DNA from: Reichenbachiella sp.
GTDB lineage: Bacteria > Bacteroidota > Bacteroidia > Cytophagales > Cyclobacteriaceae
Length of the DNA: 64,000 bases
Assembly: GCF_033344935.1 (NCBI RefSeq)
Contig: NZ_JAWPMM010000001.1
Location: 3,678,501 to 3,742,500 of the forward strand
Direction of reading: 5' to 3'
The notes beneath the pieces were generated by a model, which was not told the origin of the DNA, did not search any database, and was given only the letters and a program-made list of their open reading frames with translations. Numbering within the stretch: the first letter of the stretch is position 1; the number at the start of each line of letters is the position of its first letter. Shown here one piece after another: positions 35,667 to 44,549 of this stretch. Made by a program: the position numbers and the translations under genes.

Positions 35667-36380
35667 ATGAAAAAACTCATCACAGCTGAAGATGTACTAT
35701 CGGAATTGAAAAAAATGGCTGACCCAGAAAAGGTCATTTCCAAAGAGAAAAAATTCGGAATTACTACATCGAATAGTCTAGGCATTTACATTAAAGACCT
35801 AAAGGCCTTAGCTAAACAGGTTAAGAAAAGTGATGAACTGGCTTTTGAGCTTTTTGAGTCTGATGTATATGAAGCCAAGGTATTAATCCCTTTTTTTTTC
35901 AACCCTAAGTCCATCACCCCTGAACTAATTGAACAATGGATTGCCAGCTTTAATACTTGGGAAATATGCGACACCTATTGCATGAGTTTTATGGGGCAAA
36001 GTCAGTATGCTTACGACAAAATTTTTGAATACGTTAATCACAAAAATGAATTTCAAAAACGTGCTGGCTTCGTACTCATGGTAGGTCATCACTTTGGTCA
36101 TAAGAATGCACCTAACACAGACTTCGAAGCATTTCTTCCAATAATCAAAAGCCAGGCAACAGACGAACGAAATTTTGTAAAAAAGGCAGTGAACTGGGCG
36201 CTTAGGACTATTGGTAAAAGAAATAAAGATTTGAATAAATTGGCTTTGACTACTGCCCATGAAATTCTTACGCTAGATTCTAAATCCGCACAATGGATCG
36301 CTAAAGACGCCATCAAAGAATTAGAATCACCAAAAGTGAATATTCAGGATTATCCACGCTCCATTTACCGACCTAAATAA
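35667..36380 (+). CDS. DNA alkylation repair protein (AlkD-like)
   Basis: 237 aa, all helical HEAT-like repeats as in AlkD glycosylases. The characteristic pieces are GITTSNSLGIYIKDLKALAK, the segment LFESDVYEAKVLIPFFF, WIASFNTWEICDTYCM and the later KKAVNWALRTIGKRN. Family members excise N3/N7-alkylated bases. Whether this divergent member is a glycosylase or only a DNA-binding HEAT protein cannot be told. Shares its promoter region with the YchJ-like gene. Confidence 0.85.
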   Translation: MKKLITAEDVLSELKKMADPEKVISKEKKFGITTSNSLGIYIKDLKALAKQVKKSDELAFELFESDVYEAKVLIPFFFNPKSITPELIEQWIASFNTWEICDTYCMSFMGQSQYAYDKIFEYVNHKNEFQKRAGFVLMVGHHFGHKNAPNTDFEAFLPIIKSQATDERNFVKKAVNWALRTIGKRNKDLNKLALTTAHEILTLDSKSAQWIAKDAIKELESPKVNIQDYPRSIYRPK

Positions 36381-36504
36381 CCGTCCGTGTATTTGTGGGT
36401 TTAATTTCTGTTTTTCGACCCTCACAATCAACCATTCGTGTAAAACAGACATAAGTTTTATTCTTGATTCGTTCACTTTATAACCAAACTCAAGATTACT
36501 ACTC

Positions 36505-38907
36505 ATGCTAAAGAACTACCTTTTGGTTGCCATCCGCAGCCTACTTAGAGACAAATTTTACAGTTCCATAAATATTTTAGGACTGGCTCTGGGAATTACC
36601 TGCAGTTTATTGATTATGATTTACATCAGTGATGAACTGAGTTATGATCGCATGCATAGTAAAGCTGATCGCATTTATCGTATCAATGAATTTATGGAAG
36701 ACGAAAGTGGTGGTGAAAGGTCATCCAGTCTTCCTTTTCCTGTTGGACCCACTCTAGCGACAGAATATCCATCGATTGTAGAAACTCAAGTTCGACTTTT
36801 CGACTATCAATCGCCTACATTAATGGTCGAAAACAAAAAAACCAATAAGGCTTTCAACGAAAGGCGGATGTTCTTTGCCGACTCTACATTTTTTGATGTA
36901 TTCGATTTTGAATTGATCAAAGGAGACAAAAACACAGCACTGGATGGCCCCAACGATTTACTAATTACGGAAACGATGGCCAAGAAATACTTTGGCAATG
37001 AAGATCCTATTGGGAAAATTCTTCGCTTTCAAAATGAAAGAGATCTCATCGTGAAAGGTATTTTGGCCGATACACCACACAATACACATTTCCAATTTGA
37101 CTTTATTGGGTCCATGGGCTCAGTACGTCAGGGATTTGGCGGAAGACTACCACGTACCTGGTACTGGAACCCCTGCTGGACCTATCTGGTGCTAAAAGAG
37201 GGAGCTACAGCCAGTAACTTGGAATCCCTTTTCCCAGATTTTATTGTCAAGTTCTTTCCTGATTTTATGCAAGGTGACGTGGTGTTGAAACTTCAGGCAC
37301 TCACTGATATTCATTTGACCTCCGACCTCGAATTTGAAATCCAACCCAACAGCAGCGAAAACAATGTATATGTATTTTCTATCATCGGGGTCTTGATTCT
37401 ATTTATTGCATGCTTCAATTATATGAATCTTTCGACTGCAAAATCAGCCAAGCGATCCAAGGAAGTAGGCATTCGAAAAACCTTAGGAAGTAAAAAAAGA
37501 TATCTGATTTCACAGTTCTTACTCGAGTCAATCGTAATTACGGGAATTGCTGTATTGGTATCCTTGATATTATTCTGGCTGATCCTTCCCTCTTTCAATG
37601 CCTTCACAGAAAAGTCAATTGGGTTTGTCATGCTGCTACAACCAAAAATTTTGCTTGGCTTGCTGGGGGTGGTAATGTTTATAGGCATTGGTGCAGGTAT
37701 CTATCCGGCATTCATACTAAGTTCATTTTCCATTACCAAAGGACTCAAAGGCACGCAAAAAGGCAGCAGCAGCCGACTACGTCAGACCTTAGTGATCATA
37801 CAATTTAGTATATCGATTATCATGATCATTGGTACTTCAGTGGCAGTAAATCAGCTAGATTTTTTGAGGCAGAGTGATACTGGGTTTGATAAAGAACAAA
37901 TTCTATATATCTCTGCTCAACGTACTCCGATGGTACAACGATACGAAGCCTTTAAAAAAGAAATTACCAGACATACAGACATCCAAAATGTAACAGGCGT
38001 AGTAGATGCGCTTGGAGCCAGGCATCAAGGAGACAACTTCAGATTTGAAGGCATGGAGCGATCCACCTTGTTCTCAGTTTTTTGGCCTATGCACGATTTC
38101 TTTGAGACATTCGGGCTGAATGTTGTGCAAGGCAGGGCGTTTAAAAAGAATATTCTATCCGATGATACCGCAGCAGTGGTGATCAACCAAGCGATGTGTC
38201 GCAGAATGAATTGGCGTGAAGACGAAGCGATCGGAAAAAGCTGTGAATACAACAACCGACAGGGAAAGGTAATTGGGGTAGTAGAAGATTTCAATTTTGC
38301 ATCGAAGCACCGAAATATAGAACCATTGGTCATACAACCTCGGAATGACCCGAGAAACTTCAACTTTCTGGTGAAGTACGTAGCGGTCAAAATGAATACA
38401 AAGAATATAAAAGAAACGCTCGCTTTCGTAGAGGGCAAATGGAACGAGTTTGCTCCTGGCTGGCCATTCGACTATTTCTTCTTGGAAGACGAATTGAACA
38501 CCCTTTACAAGGATGAAGACAAGTTGAGCAAAGTCGCCAGTCTCTTCTCTGGATTGGCCATTGTAGTAGCTTGTCTTGGCTTGTTTGCCTTAGCTTCATT
38601 TACCGCCGAACAACGCAAGAAAGAAATTGCTGTACGGAAGGTTTTGGGCAGTACGGTTCCGCAAGTGGTTTTACTGCTTTCCAAAGACTTCACCAAACTA
38701 ATTACGATAGCCTTTGTGATCGCATGTCCATTGGCCTACCTGTCTATTGATAGCTGGCTGGACAATTTTGCTTTTCGCATCTCGATGAATCCATTGATTT
38801 TTGTCTTAGCGGGAGTTTGCACCTTAGGTATTGCTCTCATCACCATCAGTCTGCAGTCCTACAAAGCAGCCTCAGCCAACCCATCGACCGTATTGAAATA
38901 CGAATAA
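36505..38907 (+). CDS. MacB/FtsX-type ABC transporter permease
   Basis: 800 aa with the duplicated MacB_PCD/FtsX architecture common in Bacteroidota. Helix 1 near residues 20-42 (SINILGLALGITCSLLIMIY), periplasmic domain 1, FtsX helices near 285-400 (FSIIGVLILFIACFNYMNLS, then KRSKEVGIRKTLGS), helix near 430 (LVIIQFSISIIMIIGTSVAV), periplasmic domain 2, and last helices near 675-790 with QRKKEIAVRKVLGSTVPQVV. The paired RKTLGS/RKVLGS coupling motifs are intact. No ATPase gene is adjacent. Likely exports a peptide or lipid, substrate unknown. A terminator follows at 38940. Confidence 0.93.
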   Translation: MLKNYLLVAIRSLLRDKFYSSINILGLALGITCSLLIMIYISDELSYDRMHSKADRIYRINEFMEDESGGERSSSLPFPVGPTLATEYPSIVETQVRLFDYQSPTLMVENKKTNKAFNERRMFFADSTFFDVFDFELIKGDKNTALDGPNDLLITETMAKKYFGNEDPIGKILRFQNERDLIVKGILADTPHNTHFQFDFIGSMGSVRQGFGGRLPRTWYWNPCWTYLVLKEGATASNLESLFPDFIVKFFPDFMQGDVVLKLQALTDIHLTSDLEFEIQPNSSENNVYVFSIIGVLILFIACFNYMNLSTAKSAKRSKEVGIRKTLGSKKRYLISQFLLESIVITGIAVLVSLILFWLILPSFNAFTEKSIGFVMLLQPKILLGLLGVVMFIGIGAGIYPAFILSSFSITKGLKGTQKGSSSRLRQTLVIIQFSISIIMIIGTSVAVNQLDFLRQSDTGFDKEQILYISAQRTPMVQRYEAFKKEITRHTDIQNVTGVVDALGARHQGDNFRFEGMERSTLFSVFWPMHDFFETFGLNVVQGRAFKKNILSDDTAAVVINQAMCRRMNWREDEAIGKSCEYNNRQGKVIGVVEDFNFASKHRNIEPLVIQPRNDPRNFNFLVKYVAVKMNTKNIKETLAFVEGKWNEFAPGWPFDYFFLEDELNTLYKDEDKLSKVASLFSGLAIVVACLGLFALASFTAEQRKKEIAVRKVLGSTVPQVVLLLSKDFTKLITIAFVIACPLAYLSIDSWLDNFAFRISMNPLIFVLAGVCTLGIALITISLQSYKAASANPSTVLKYE

Positions 38908-38939
38908 AGAAAATAGCATAGTTTGGTATAATGAGTGAA

Positions 38940-38966
38940 GCGCCCCGAGGAGTCGGGGTGCTTTTT
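38940..38966 (+). terminator. Intrinsic terminator of the ABC permease gene
   Basis: GCGCCCCGA (38940-38948) pairs with TCGGGGTGC (38953-38961), nine pairs with one G-T wobble and a 4-nt loop, followed directly by TTTTT. Confidence 0.9.
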
Positions 38967-39040
38967 ACCGCTCAAACAATTCAGAAAACCCAAAACCCGC
39001 TTTTCAAGTTTAAGTTAGGCATGTAACCAAATCAATAACC

Positions 39041-40279
39041 TTGGACCTTCAATCAACACTCAACAATTGCAAATCACAAATAGAAGAAAAGCTGAACTGG
39101 GGGCCACATGACCAATGGCAAAATCAGGAGTTCGAAGAGCTAAGTCAGATTATTTTTAATAAAACCGGCGTCAACCTCAGTCATACCACACTCAAACGCG
39201 TATGGGGCAAGGTAAAGTATGACAATCAACCTAGCATCAGTACGCTGGATACTTTGGCTAAATTTTTGGACTATTCTAGCTGGTCTGCTTTCAAAAGAGC
39301 GCAAGAAACAAATCGATCCACAAAGAAATCTCAGTGGTCTTTTCAGAAATCCAAAAAGCCAGTTTCAATTATAGCAATGATTATTCTGCTAAGCTTCAGT
39401 AGTTGGTTTATAATTACCAACAATCTTGACGACCCTTCAGAATTATCGGCCAATTTGAACTTTGAAGCTTCTTATACCTCTAAAGGATTACCCAATACAG
39501 TTGTTTTTTCATTTGATGCTAGTAAAATTGAAGCTGATCAATTGGTCATTCAACAAAACTGGGATCAGAGAAGGCGAATTGAAGTCGATCGAAATCAGGC
39601 CACCGCAACTTCCGTTTATTACTACCCCGGATATTTCAGGTCCAAGTTTGTTGCTGACGAAGTGGTACTCAAGGAATCCGACGTATATATTCAAACTGAA
39701 GGCTGGATAGGCACAATCAATACCCAGCCCGTACCGATCTATCTCAATTCAAACGATTTAGCCAGAACTGAAAAGTTGGCCCTATCACCGAGTGGTGCTG
39801 TAAAACGTGATAAGGCGAACAAACCGGTCAGTTTTCATTATTACACGGCTCAAAAAAACATTTCAGGCAATAACTTTGATTTTGAAACTCGTATCCAGTA
39901 TGCCAACGAAAATCAATCTTCAGCTTGTAAATATGCCAAGGTGGTTCTTCATTTTTCTGAAGGTGCGTTTTTAGTTCCTTTGGTCATACCAGGTTGTGTC
40001 GGTGAAATAAGCCTGATGGCCATGGATAATTTCGTATCTGGAAAAGAAAACGACCTATCCGCTCTTGGCGTTTCATTATCCGAATGGCAGCAGATTAACA
40101 TATCCAGTCATAACGAGGTGTTAACCATCTCAATTGGTCATCAACTGCTATCGGTCCCATTCAAAAAAGAACCTGGATATTTAGTAGGTATTAGTTACCA
40201 ATTTGATGGTCAAGGAGAGATAGACTACCTCACTTTGACCAATACCGAAGCTAGTTGGCAATTTGATGACAACTTTTGA
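39041..40279 (+). CDS. Possible membrane-tethered regulator (HTH-like N-terminus, one TM, extracytoplasmic domain)
   Basis: 412 aa from a TTG start at 39041. The N-terminal ~95 residues (FNKTGVNLSHTTLKRVWGKV, then STLDTLAKFLDYSSWSAFKR) form a helical module seen at the N-terminus of several Bacteroidota proteins and resembling a DNA-binding helix-turn-helix. A single membrane helix follows near 113-130 (VSIIAMIILLSFSSWFII). The remaining ~280 residues are beta-rich (PNTVVFSFDASKIEADQL, YYPGYFRSKFVADEVVL, QINISSHNEVLTISIG), likely outside the inner membrane. This would make a one-component sensor-regulator, but DNA binding is inferred. No operon partner; the permease gene upstream has its own terminator. 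Confidence 0.65.
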   Translation: MDLQSTLNNCKSQIEEKLNWGPHDQWQNQEFEELSQIIFNKTGVNLSHTTLKRVWGKVKYDNQPSISTLDTLAKFLDYSSWSAFKRAQETNRSTKKSQWSFQKSKKPVSIIAMIILLSFSSWFIITNNLDDPSELSANLNFEASYTSKGLPNTVVFSFDASKIEADQLVIQQNWDQRRRIEVDRNQATATSVYYYPGYFRSKFVADEVVLKESDVYIQTEGWIGTINTQPVPIYLNSNDLARTEKLALSPSGAVKRDKANKPVSFHYYTAQKNISGNNFDFETRIQYANENQSSACKYAKVVLHFSEGAFLVPLVIPGCVGEISLMAMDNFVSGKENDLSALGVSLSEWQQINISSHNEVLTISIGHQLLSVPFKKEPGYLVGISYQFDGQGEIDYLTLTNTEASWQFDDNF

Positions 40280-40343
40280 AATTGAATTGACTGCAAATGC
40301 TGAAGAAAAACTGAGGGGAAATACAAATAAATCTGCCTAGGAA

Positions 40344-40373
40344 AGCATCTCATATTTGAGCATCTTATATTTG
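40344..40373 (+). promoter_or_regulatory. Tandem 15-bp duplication carrying -7 boxes upstream of rpe
   Basis: AGCATCTCATATTTG (40344-40358) is followed directly by AGCATCTTATATTTG (40359-40373), one mismatch. The second contains TATATTTG (40366-40373), an exact match to the Bacteroidota -7 consensus TAnnTTTG, 21 bp before the rpe ATG; the first has CATATTTG. No TTG lies at the ideal -33 spacing. Confidence 0.6.
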
Positions 40374-40393
40374 CCACAAAAAATATAAGCCTC

Positions 40394-41053
40394 ATGCCCA
40401 ATTCAGTCAAAATTGCCCCTTCCCTACTTTCAGCAGATTTTTCACGCCTCGGTGCCGATATTGAAATGGTGGAAAAAGGTGGAGCGGAAGTGATTCATTA
40501 TGATGTAATGGACGGTCATTTTGTACCCAATCTTACCATAGGCCCATTGGTACTCAAAGACATTAGAAAATGTACTAAGCTACCGATCGATGTGCATCTC
40601 ATGATAGAGAATCCAGATCAATACATTCCGGATTTCGCGAAAGCTGGTGCAGACTGGATAAGCGTGCACGTAGAAACCTGTCCACATCTTCACCGAACCA
40701 TCCAATTGATTAAAGAATTGGGCAAAAAAGCAGGTGTAGTATTGAATCCTCATACGCCATTGAGCAGCATCGACGAAATCCTACCCGAAGTCGACTTTGT
40801 TCTGATCATGTCTGTAAATCCTGGTTTCGGTGGACAAAAGTTGATTCCTTCTTGCATTGATAAGATTGCCAAACTCAAATCCATTTTGAAAGAAAGAAAC
40901 CTTGAGCATATCTTCATCGAAATCGATGGCGGGGTAAAACTGGACAATTTAAAAACTGTGATAGATGCCGGCACTGAGGTAGTCGTATCAGGCTCGGGCA
41001 TTTTCAACACCAAAGATCCTATAGCCACTATCCAACAAATGAAGCAAGTTTAG
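40394..41053 (+). CDS. rpe: Ribulose-phosphate 3-epimerase
   Basis: 219 aa TIM barrel of normal length. Motifs: KIAPSLLSADFSRLG, HYDVMDGHFVPNLTIG (metal-binding His and catalytic Asp), PIDVHLMIENPDQYI, VLIMSVNPGFGGQKLIPS, and EIDGGVKLDN. It interconverts ribulose-5-phosphate and xylulose-5-phosphate in the pentose phosphate pathway. Followed after 101 bp by glnS, possibly with a separate promoter. Confidence 0.97.
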   Translation: MPNSVKIAPSLLSADFSRLGADIEMVEKGGAEVIHYDVMDGHFVPNLTIGPLVLKDIRKCTKLPIDVHLMIENPDQYIPDFAKAGADWISVHVETCPHLHRTIQLIKELGKKAGVVLNPHTPLSSIDEILPEVDFVLIMSVNPGFGGQKLIPSCIDKIAKLKSILKERNLEHIFIEIDGGVKLDNLKTVIDAGTEVVVSGSGIFNTKDPIATIQQMKQV

Positions 41054-41154
41054 TGTCCCCTTTGGGAATTGGTGATAAAGGATAATTTATTCTGACAAAA
41101 CGCAATTCCTCCCATTTAATAATTCACTAAAATTGCAGTTCAATTTTTATAAGT

Positions 41155-42834
41155 ATGAGTAGCGAGAAAGAAAATATAGAACGTCCAGTTTTGAATTTCA
41201 TCGAACAGATGATAGAGAAGGATTTGGCAGAAGGAAAACACGACGGGAGAGTATTAACAAGATTCCCTCCTCATCCAAATGGATACTTGCATATTGGCCA
41301 TGCCAAATCTATTTGCTTGAATTTTGGACTCGCTCAGAAATATAATGGTCAATGCAATTTGAGATTTGATGATACCAATCCTGAAAAAGAGGATATCGAA
41401 TACATTAATTCGATCAAGGAGGATATCAAATGGCTTGGATTCAATTGGGACAATGAGTTTTATGCATCAGACTACTTTGATCAATTGTATGACTATGCCA
41501 TCCAATTGATCAAAGATGGAAAGGCCTATATCGATGATAACTCAGCAGAAAAAATAAGCGAAGAAAGAGGGACACCGAACAAACCAGGCATCCTTAGTGA
41601 ATATAGAGATCGACCTGTCGACGAAAACTTGGCGCTATTCGAAGCCATGAAAAATGGAGAAATAGAAGAAGGTAAACGAGTACTACGGGCCAAGATTGAT
41701 ATGACCTCTCCGATCATGCAAATGAGAGATCCTGTGATCTATCGAGTGAAAAAAGCCGTTCATCATCGCACAGGAGACAAATGGTGTATCTATCCTACCT
41801 ATGACTTTGCTCATGGACAGTCCGATGCATTTGAAAAGATTACACATTCGCTTTGTACTCTAGAGTTTGCTTCTCACAGACCGCTTTACGATTGGTTTAT
41901 CAAAGAACTAGACCTCTATCCATCTAAACAAACAGAGTTTGCGAGACTAAACTTGAGCTATACGGTAGTAAGCAAAAGAAAACTCAAAGAACTCGTAGAG
42001 AATGGTCATGTGGAAGGTTGGGATGATCCCCGTATGCCTACACTGGCTGCCATTCGTAGAAGAGGATATACCGCCGCTTCGATCCGTAACTTTGCATCGA
42101 AAATTGGCGTAGCGAAAAGAGATGGTGTGAGTGACGTAGCATTGCTGGAGCATAGTGTGCGTGAAGACTTAAATAAAAAAGCCAATCGGGTATTGGGTGT
42201 ATTGGATCCAATCAAGTTGATCATTACCAACTATCCAGAAGGCGAAACTGAAATGTTGCCTGCAGTCAACAATCCTGAAGATGAATCTGCAGGAAAGAGA
42301 GAGATACCTTTTGGTAGAGAATTGTACATTGAGAAAGACGATTTCATGGAAGAGCCGCCTAAGAAGTTTTTCAGATTGGGGCCGGACCGAGAAGTTCGTT
42401 TAAAATATGCTTACATCATTAAATGTACTGGCTTTAAGAAAAATGGTGCTGGAGAAGTAATAGAAGTACATGCAGAATACGATCCTGAGACAAAAAGTGG
42501 TCATGACACCACCGGTAAAAAGGTAAAAGGCACCCTAGGTTGGGTATCAGCTGGACATGCTATCGAAGCTGAAGTGAGATTGTATGATCGTTTGTTTGCT
42601 ACTGAGAATTTGAATGATATTGACGATGATTTTAAAAATCATTTGAATCCAAATTCGCTTACTATTAAGTCAAATGCAAAAGTAGAGCCGTCTGTTGGTG
42701 ATATGGCTCCGAGTACGCAGTTTCAGTTTGAAAGATTGGGCTACTTCATAATAGATAAAGACTCATCTTCAAATAAGCCTAGAATCAACAGAACAGTAAC
42801 CTTACGAGACAACTGGGCGAAGCAGAATAAGTAA
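41155..42834 (+). CDS. glnS: Glutaminyl-tRNA synthetase
   Basis: 559 aa, class I synthetase. The HIGH motif lies in PHPNGYLHIGHAKS (H46-I-G-H49), the KMSKS equivalent is VVSKRKL, and GlnRS-specific FDDTNPEKED and RDPVIYRVKKAVHHRTGDKW are present. The C-terminal beta-barrel anticodon domains (VNNPEDESAGKREIPFGREL onward) follow. It charges tRNA-Gln directly, so the organism need not rely on the GatCAB route for glutamine. Confidence 0.97.
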   Translation: MSSEKENIERPVLNFIEQMIEKDLAEGKHDGRVLTRFPPHPNGYLHIGHAKSICLNFGLAQKYNGQCNLRFDDTNPEKEDIEYINSIKEDIKWLGFNWDNEFYASDYFDQLYDYAIQLIKDGKAYIDDNSAEKISEERGTPNKPGILSEYRDRPVDENLALFEAMKNGEIEEGKRVLRAKIDMTSPIMQMRDPVIYRVKKAVHHRTGDKWCIYPTYDFAHGQSDAFEKITHSLCTLEFASHRPLYDWFIKELDLYPSKQTEFARLNLSYTVVSKRKLKELVENGHVEGWDDPRMPTLAAIRRRGYTAASIRNFASKIGVAKRDGVSDVALLEHSVREDLNKKANRVLGVLDPIKLIITNYPEGETEMLPAVNNPEDESAGKREIPFGRELYIEKDDFMEEPPKKFFRLGPDREVRLKYAYIIKCTGFKKNGAGEVIEVHAEYDPETKSGHDTTGKKVKGTLGWVSAGHAIEAEVRLYDRLFATENLNDIDDDFKNHLNPNSLTIKSNAKVEPSVGDMAPSTQFQFERLGYFIIDKDSSSNKPRINRTVTLRDNWAKQNK

Positions 42835-42851
42835 CAGCCGTAGTGTAATTC

Positions 42852-42900
42852 TTCTATTGAATTGTTTTTAGTTAAATTATCTATGAACAATTCAATAGAA
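42852..42900. repeat. Perfect 13-bp inverted repeat between glnS and the next gene
   Basis: TTCTATTGAATTG (42852-42864) and CAATTCAATAGAA (42888-42900), with a 23-nt AT-rich loop. It begins 17 bp past the glnS stop and ends 5 bp before the ATG at 42906. Could be a weak glnS terminator or an element controlling translation of the downstream gene. Confidence 0.6.
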
Positions 42901-42905
42901 GGCCT

Positions 42906-43616
42906 ATGAAAACATACTACTTTCTCTTTTTTATCTACCTGAATCTTTCCGCATTTGGCCAGGAAAGTCCTTCACAAGATTGGATCAAAATATTGAGCTA
43001 TGGAGCTGGGAATCAATCGGATGAAAAAAAAATATCTCTAGAGGAAGCCGCTCAGCGAACTGATCAATGCATCCCTACTGACTTTACTTATGCCAACCTC
43101 ATCCTTAGCAACAATGATACAATTGAAAACGTCCTCATTAAATATGATTTCAATGAGATAGTGCTCCTAATCCGAATGGATAATCATGTGGTCGTTGGTG
43201 CGCCAAATGTAGTTCGAAGGATTCAATTTCAGAATTCTGAAACGCTTGAACTCATTAATGTTCAAGAACTTGGAAGAAGTTACGGTAGACGAGGTTTCTA
43301 CTCTGTCTTATTGAAGAGCTCAGATAGTTATTTGCTTAAGTACGAATCCTTTGAACAAAGGGAAGCAATGCCAAATTCGAGTGTCTCCTCTACCGATGTT
43401 TATGCGCCTCAGGAAGAAGAACCAGAGTTCTCTTCAAAAGAAGAAATTCTGATAAGTAAAGATCAAGAGCTTTTTGTATTAGAAAACTTCAAGTCCAAAA
43501 CATTACTGAAGTTTGATCAACAGAGCGCCCTTAAAACGTATATCAAAACTGAAAAACTCAAATTCAAAAATGAAGAAGACCTTAAAAAGTTTGCGAACTA
43601 CTTCTGGTCTCTCTAA
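42906..43616 (+). CDS. Secreted protein of unknown function
   Basis: 236 aa. Cleavable signal (MKTYYFLFFIYLNLSAFGQ). The first half has a beta-rich piece about a small conserved region (TDFTYANLILSNNDTIENVL, IVLLIRMDNHVVVGAPNVV); the second half is Glu/Lys-rich and ends with LKTYIKTEKLKFKNEEDLKK, which looks helical. No family recognised. Convergent with the pseudo-receiver gene with a one-base gap. Confidence 0.7.
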   Translation: MKTYYFLFFIYLNLSAFGQESPSQDWIKILSYGAGNQSDEKKISLEEAAQRTDQCIPTDFTYANLILSNNDTIENVLIKYDFNEIVLLIRMDNHVVVGAPNVVRRIQFQNSETLELINVQELGRSYGRRGFYSVLLKSSDSYLLKYESFEQREAMPNSSVSSTDVYAPQEEEPEFSSKEEILISKDQELFVLENFKSKTLLKFDQQSALKTYIKTEKLKFKNEEDLKKFANYFWSL

Positions 43617-43617
43617 C

Positions 43618-43983
43618 CTATCCGGTAGTTTGTAAATCAGGCTTTAAGTGACGCGATACTATCGAGGGAAGTTCCTCTCTGCTTGAAACTTGATCAACAC
43701 CTCGCCTGATCAGCATTTGGTCTATGAATTCATCATTGGTATAGGTAACTGCCACTAATTCAATCTTTGGAAACCTAGCCTTAAACTGTTCAATACGATC
43801 AATGATACCCGGCGTATACACCGACAAATCAATAATCACCAATTGACGATCCATTAACGAATGAATGGACGATAAATCATCCACCACTCTGACTTGTAAA
43901 TCCCTTCGCAAATCGGCAAGTTCCCGCTCCAACCTGCGCACAATTAAGTCGCTATTACTCCCAATTAAAATTTCATTCTCCAT
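43618..43983 (-). CDS. Pseudo-receiver-like protein
   Basis: About 121 aa from the ATG at 43983 (MENEILIGSNSDLIVRRLER); the frame runs up to 44064 but that part looks non-coding. The pattern follows a receiver domain: strand-helix start, a phospho-site strand DRQLVIIDLSVYTPG, then KIELVAVTYTNDEFID and GVDQVSSREELPSIV. The acidic pocket at the end of strand 1 and the KP motif are missing, so it is probably not a normal phospho-acceptor. It lies downstream of a CheY-type gene, past a terminator. Confidence 0.6.
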   Translation of the reverse strand: MENEILIGSNSDLIVRRLERELADLRRDLQVRVVDDLSSIHSLMDRQLVIIDLSVYTPGIIDRIEQFKARFPKIELVAVTYTNDEFIDQMLIRRGVDQVSSREELPSIVSRHLKPDLQTTG

Positions 43984-44115
43984 GCTCCACATATCTCTTC
44001 CTAACAGAATGCAATTAACGTCGTTTTCACAAGGAAAATCAACCGTAAAAAAACTGAAAAACAACTTTAAGAGATTTTCTTATGCATGCATAACACATTT
44101 GATAATGTGCATAAA

Positions 44116-44149
44116 AAAAGCCATCCCGTTAACTACCGAGATGGCTTTT
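44116..44149 (-). terminator. Intrinsic terminator of the cheC-cheY unit
   Basis: AAAAGCCATC (44116-44125) pairs with GATGGCTTTT (44140-44149). On the minus strand the stem is followed by a U run (44119 to 44113). It starts 19 bp past the cheY-type stop. Confidence 0.85.
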
Positions 44150-44167
44150 GCATTCTTTTCAAAGGTG

Positions 44168-44530
44168 TCAGCTCACTACTCGATTGACTACATCAATCAG
44201 ATCTTCACCAGTAAACGGCTTTACAATGTAATCTGCAGCCCCAAGTTCAATTCCCTCATTGATTACAGATTGCTGTCCCACTGCACTGACCATTACGACC
44301 TTAGCCTCCAGGTTTTGACTTTTGAACACTTTCAAAATATCTGTTCCGATCATATCTGGTAATATATTATCCAAAGTAATCAAATCAGGGTTCAGTTCCA
44401 GTGCAAGATCTATCGCTGTTTCACCATTTGGTGCTTCACCTATTATTTCATAGCCTGCTTCTGTCAGCGTATCCTTAATCAAGGTACGCATATAAGCTGA
44501 ATCATCTACGACTAATACTTTTTTGCCCAT
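44168..44530 (-). CDS. CheY-like single-domain response regulator
   Basis: 120 aa receiver only. Acidic pocket D9/D10 (VLVVDDSAYMRTL), phospho-acceptor D54 in PDLITLDNILPDM, switch Ser in VVMVSAVG (S82) and K104 in YIVKPFTGED. The SAYMR start is typical of CheY proteins of chemotaxis-type systems. It has no output domain, so it acts by protein binding. Cotranscribed with the CheC-like gene 19 bp upstream. Called CheY-like because no cheA or receptor gene is in the window. Confidence 0.92.
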   Translation of the reverse strand: MGKKVLVVDDSAYMRTLIKDTLTEAGYEIIGEAPNGETAIDLALELNPDLITLDNILPDMIGTDILKVFKSQNLEAKVVMVSAVGQQSVINEGIELGAADYIVKPFTGEDLIDVVNRVVS

Positions 44531-44549
44531 TATCGTGGTATTTTTATAA

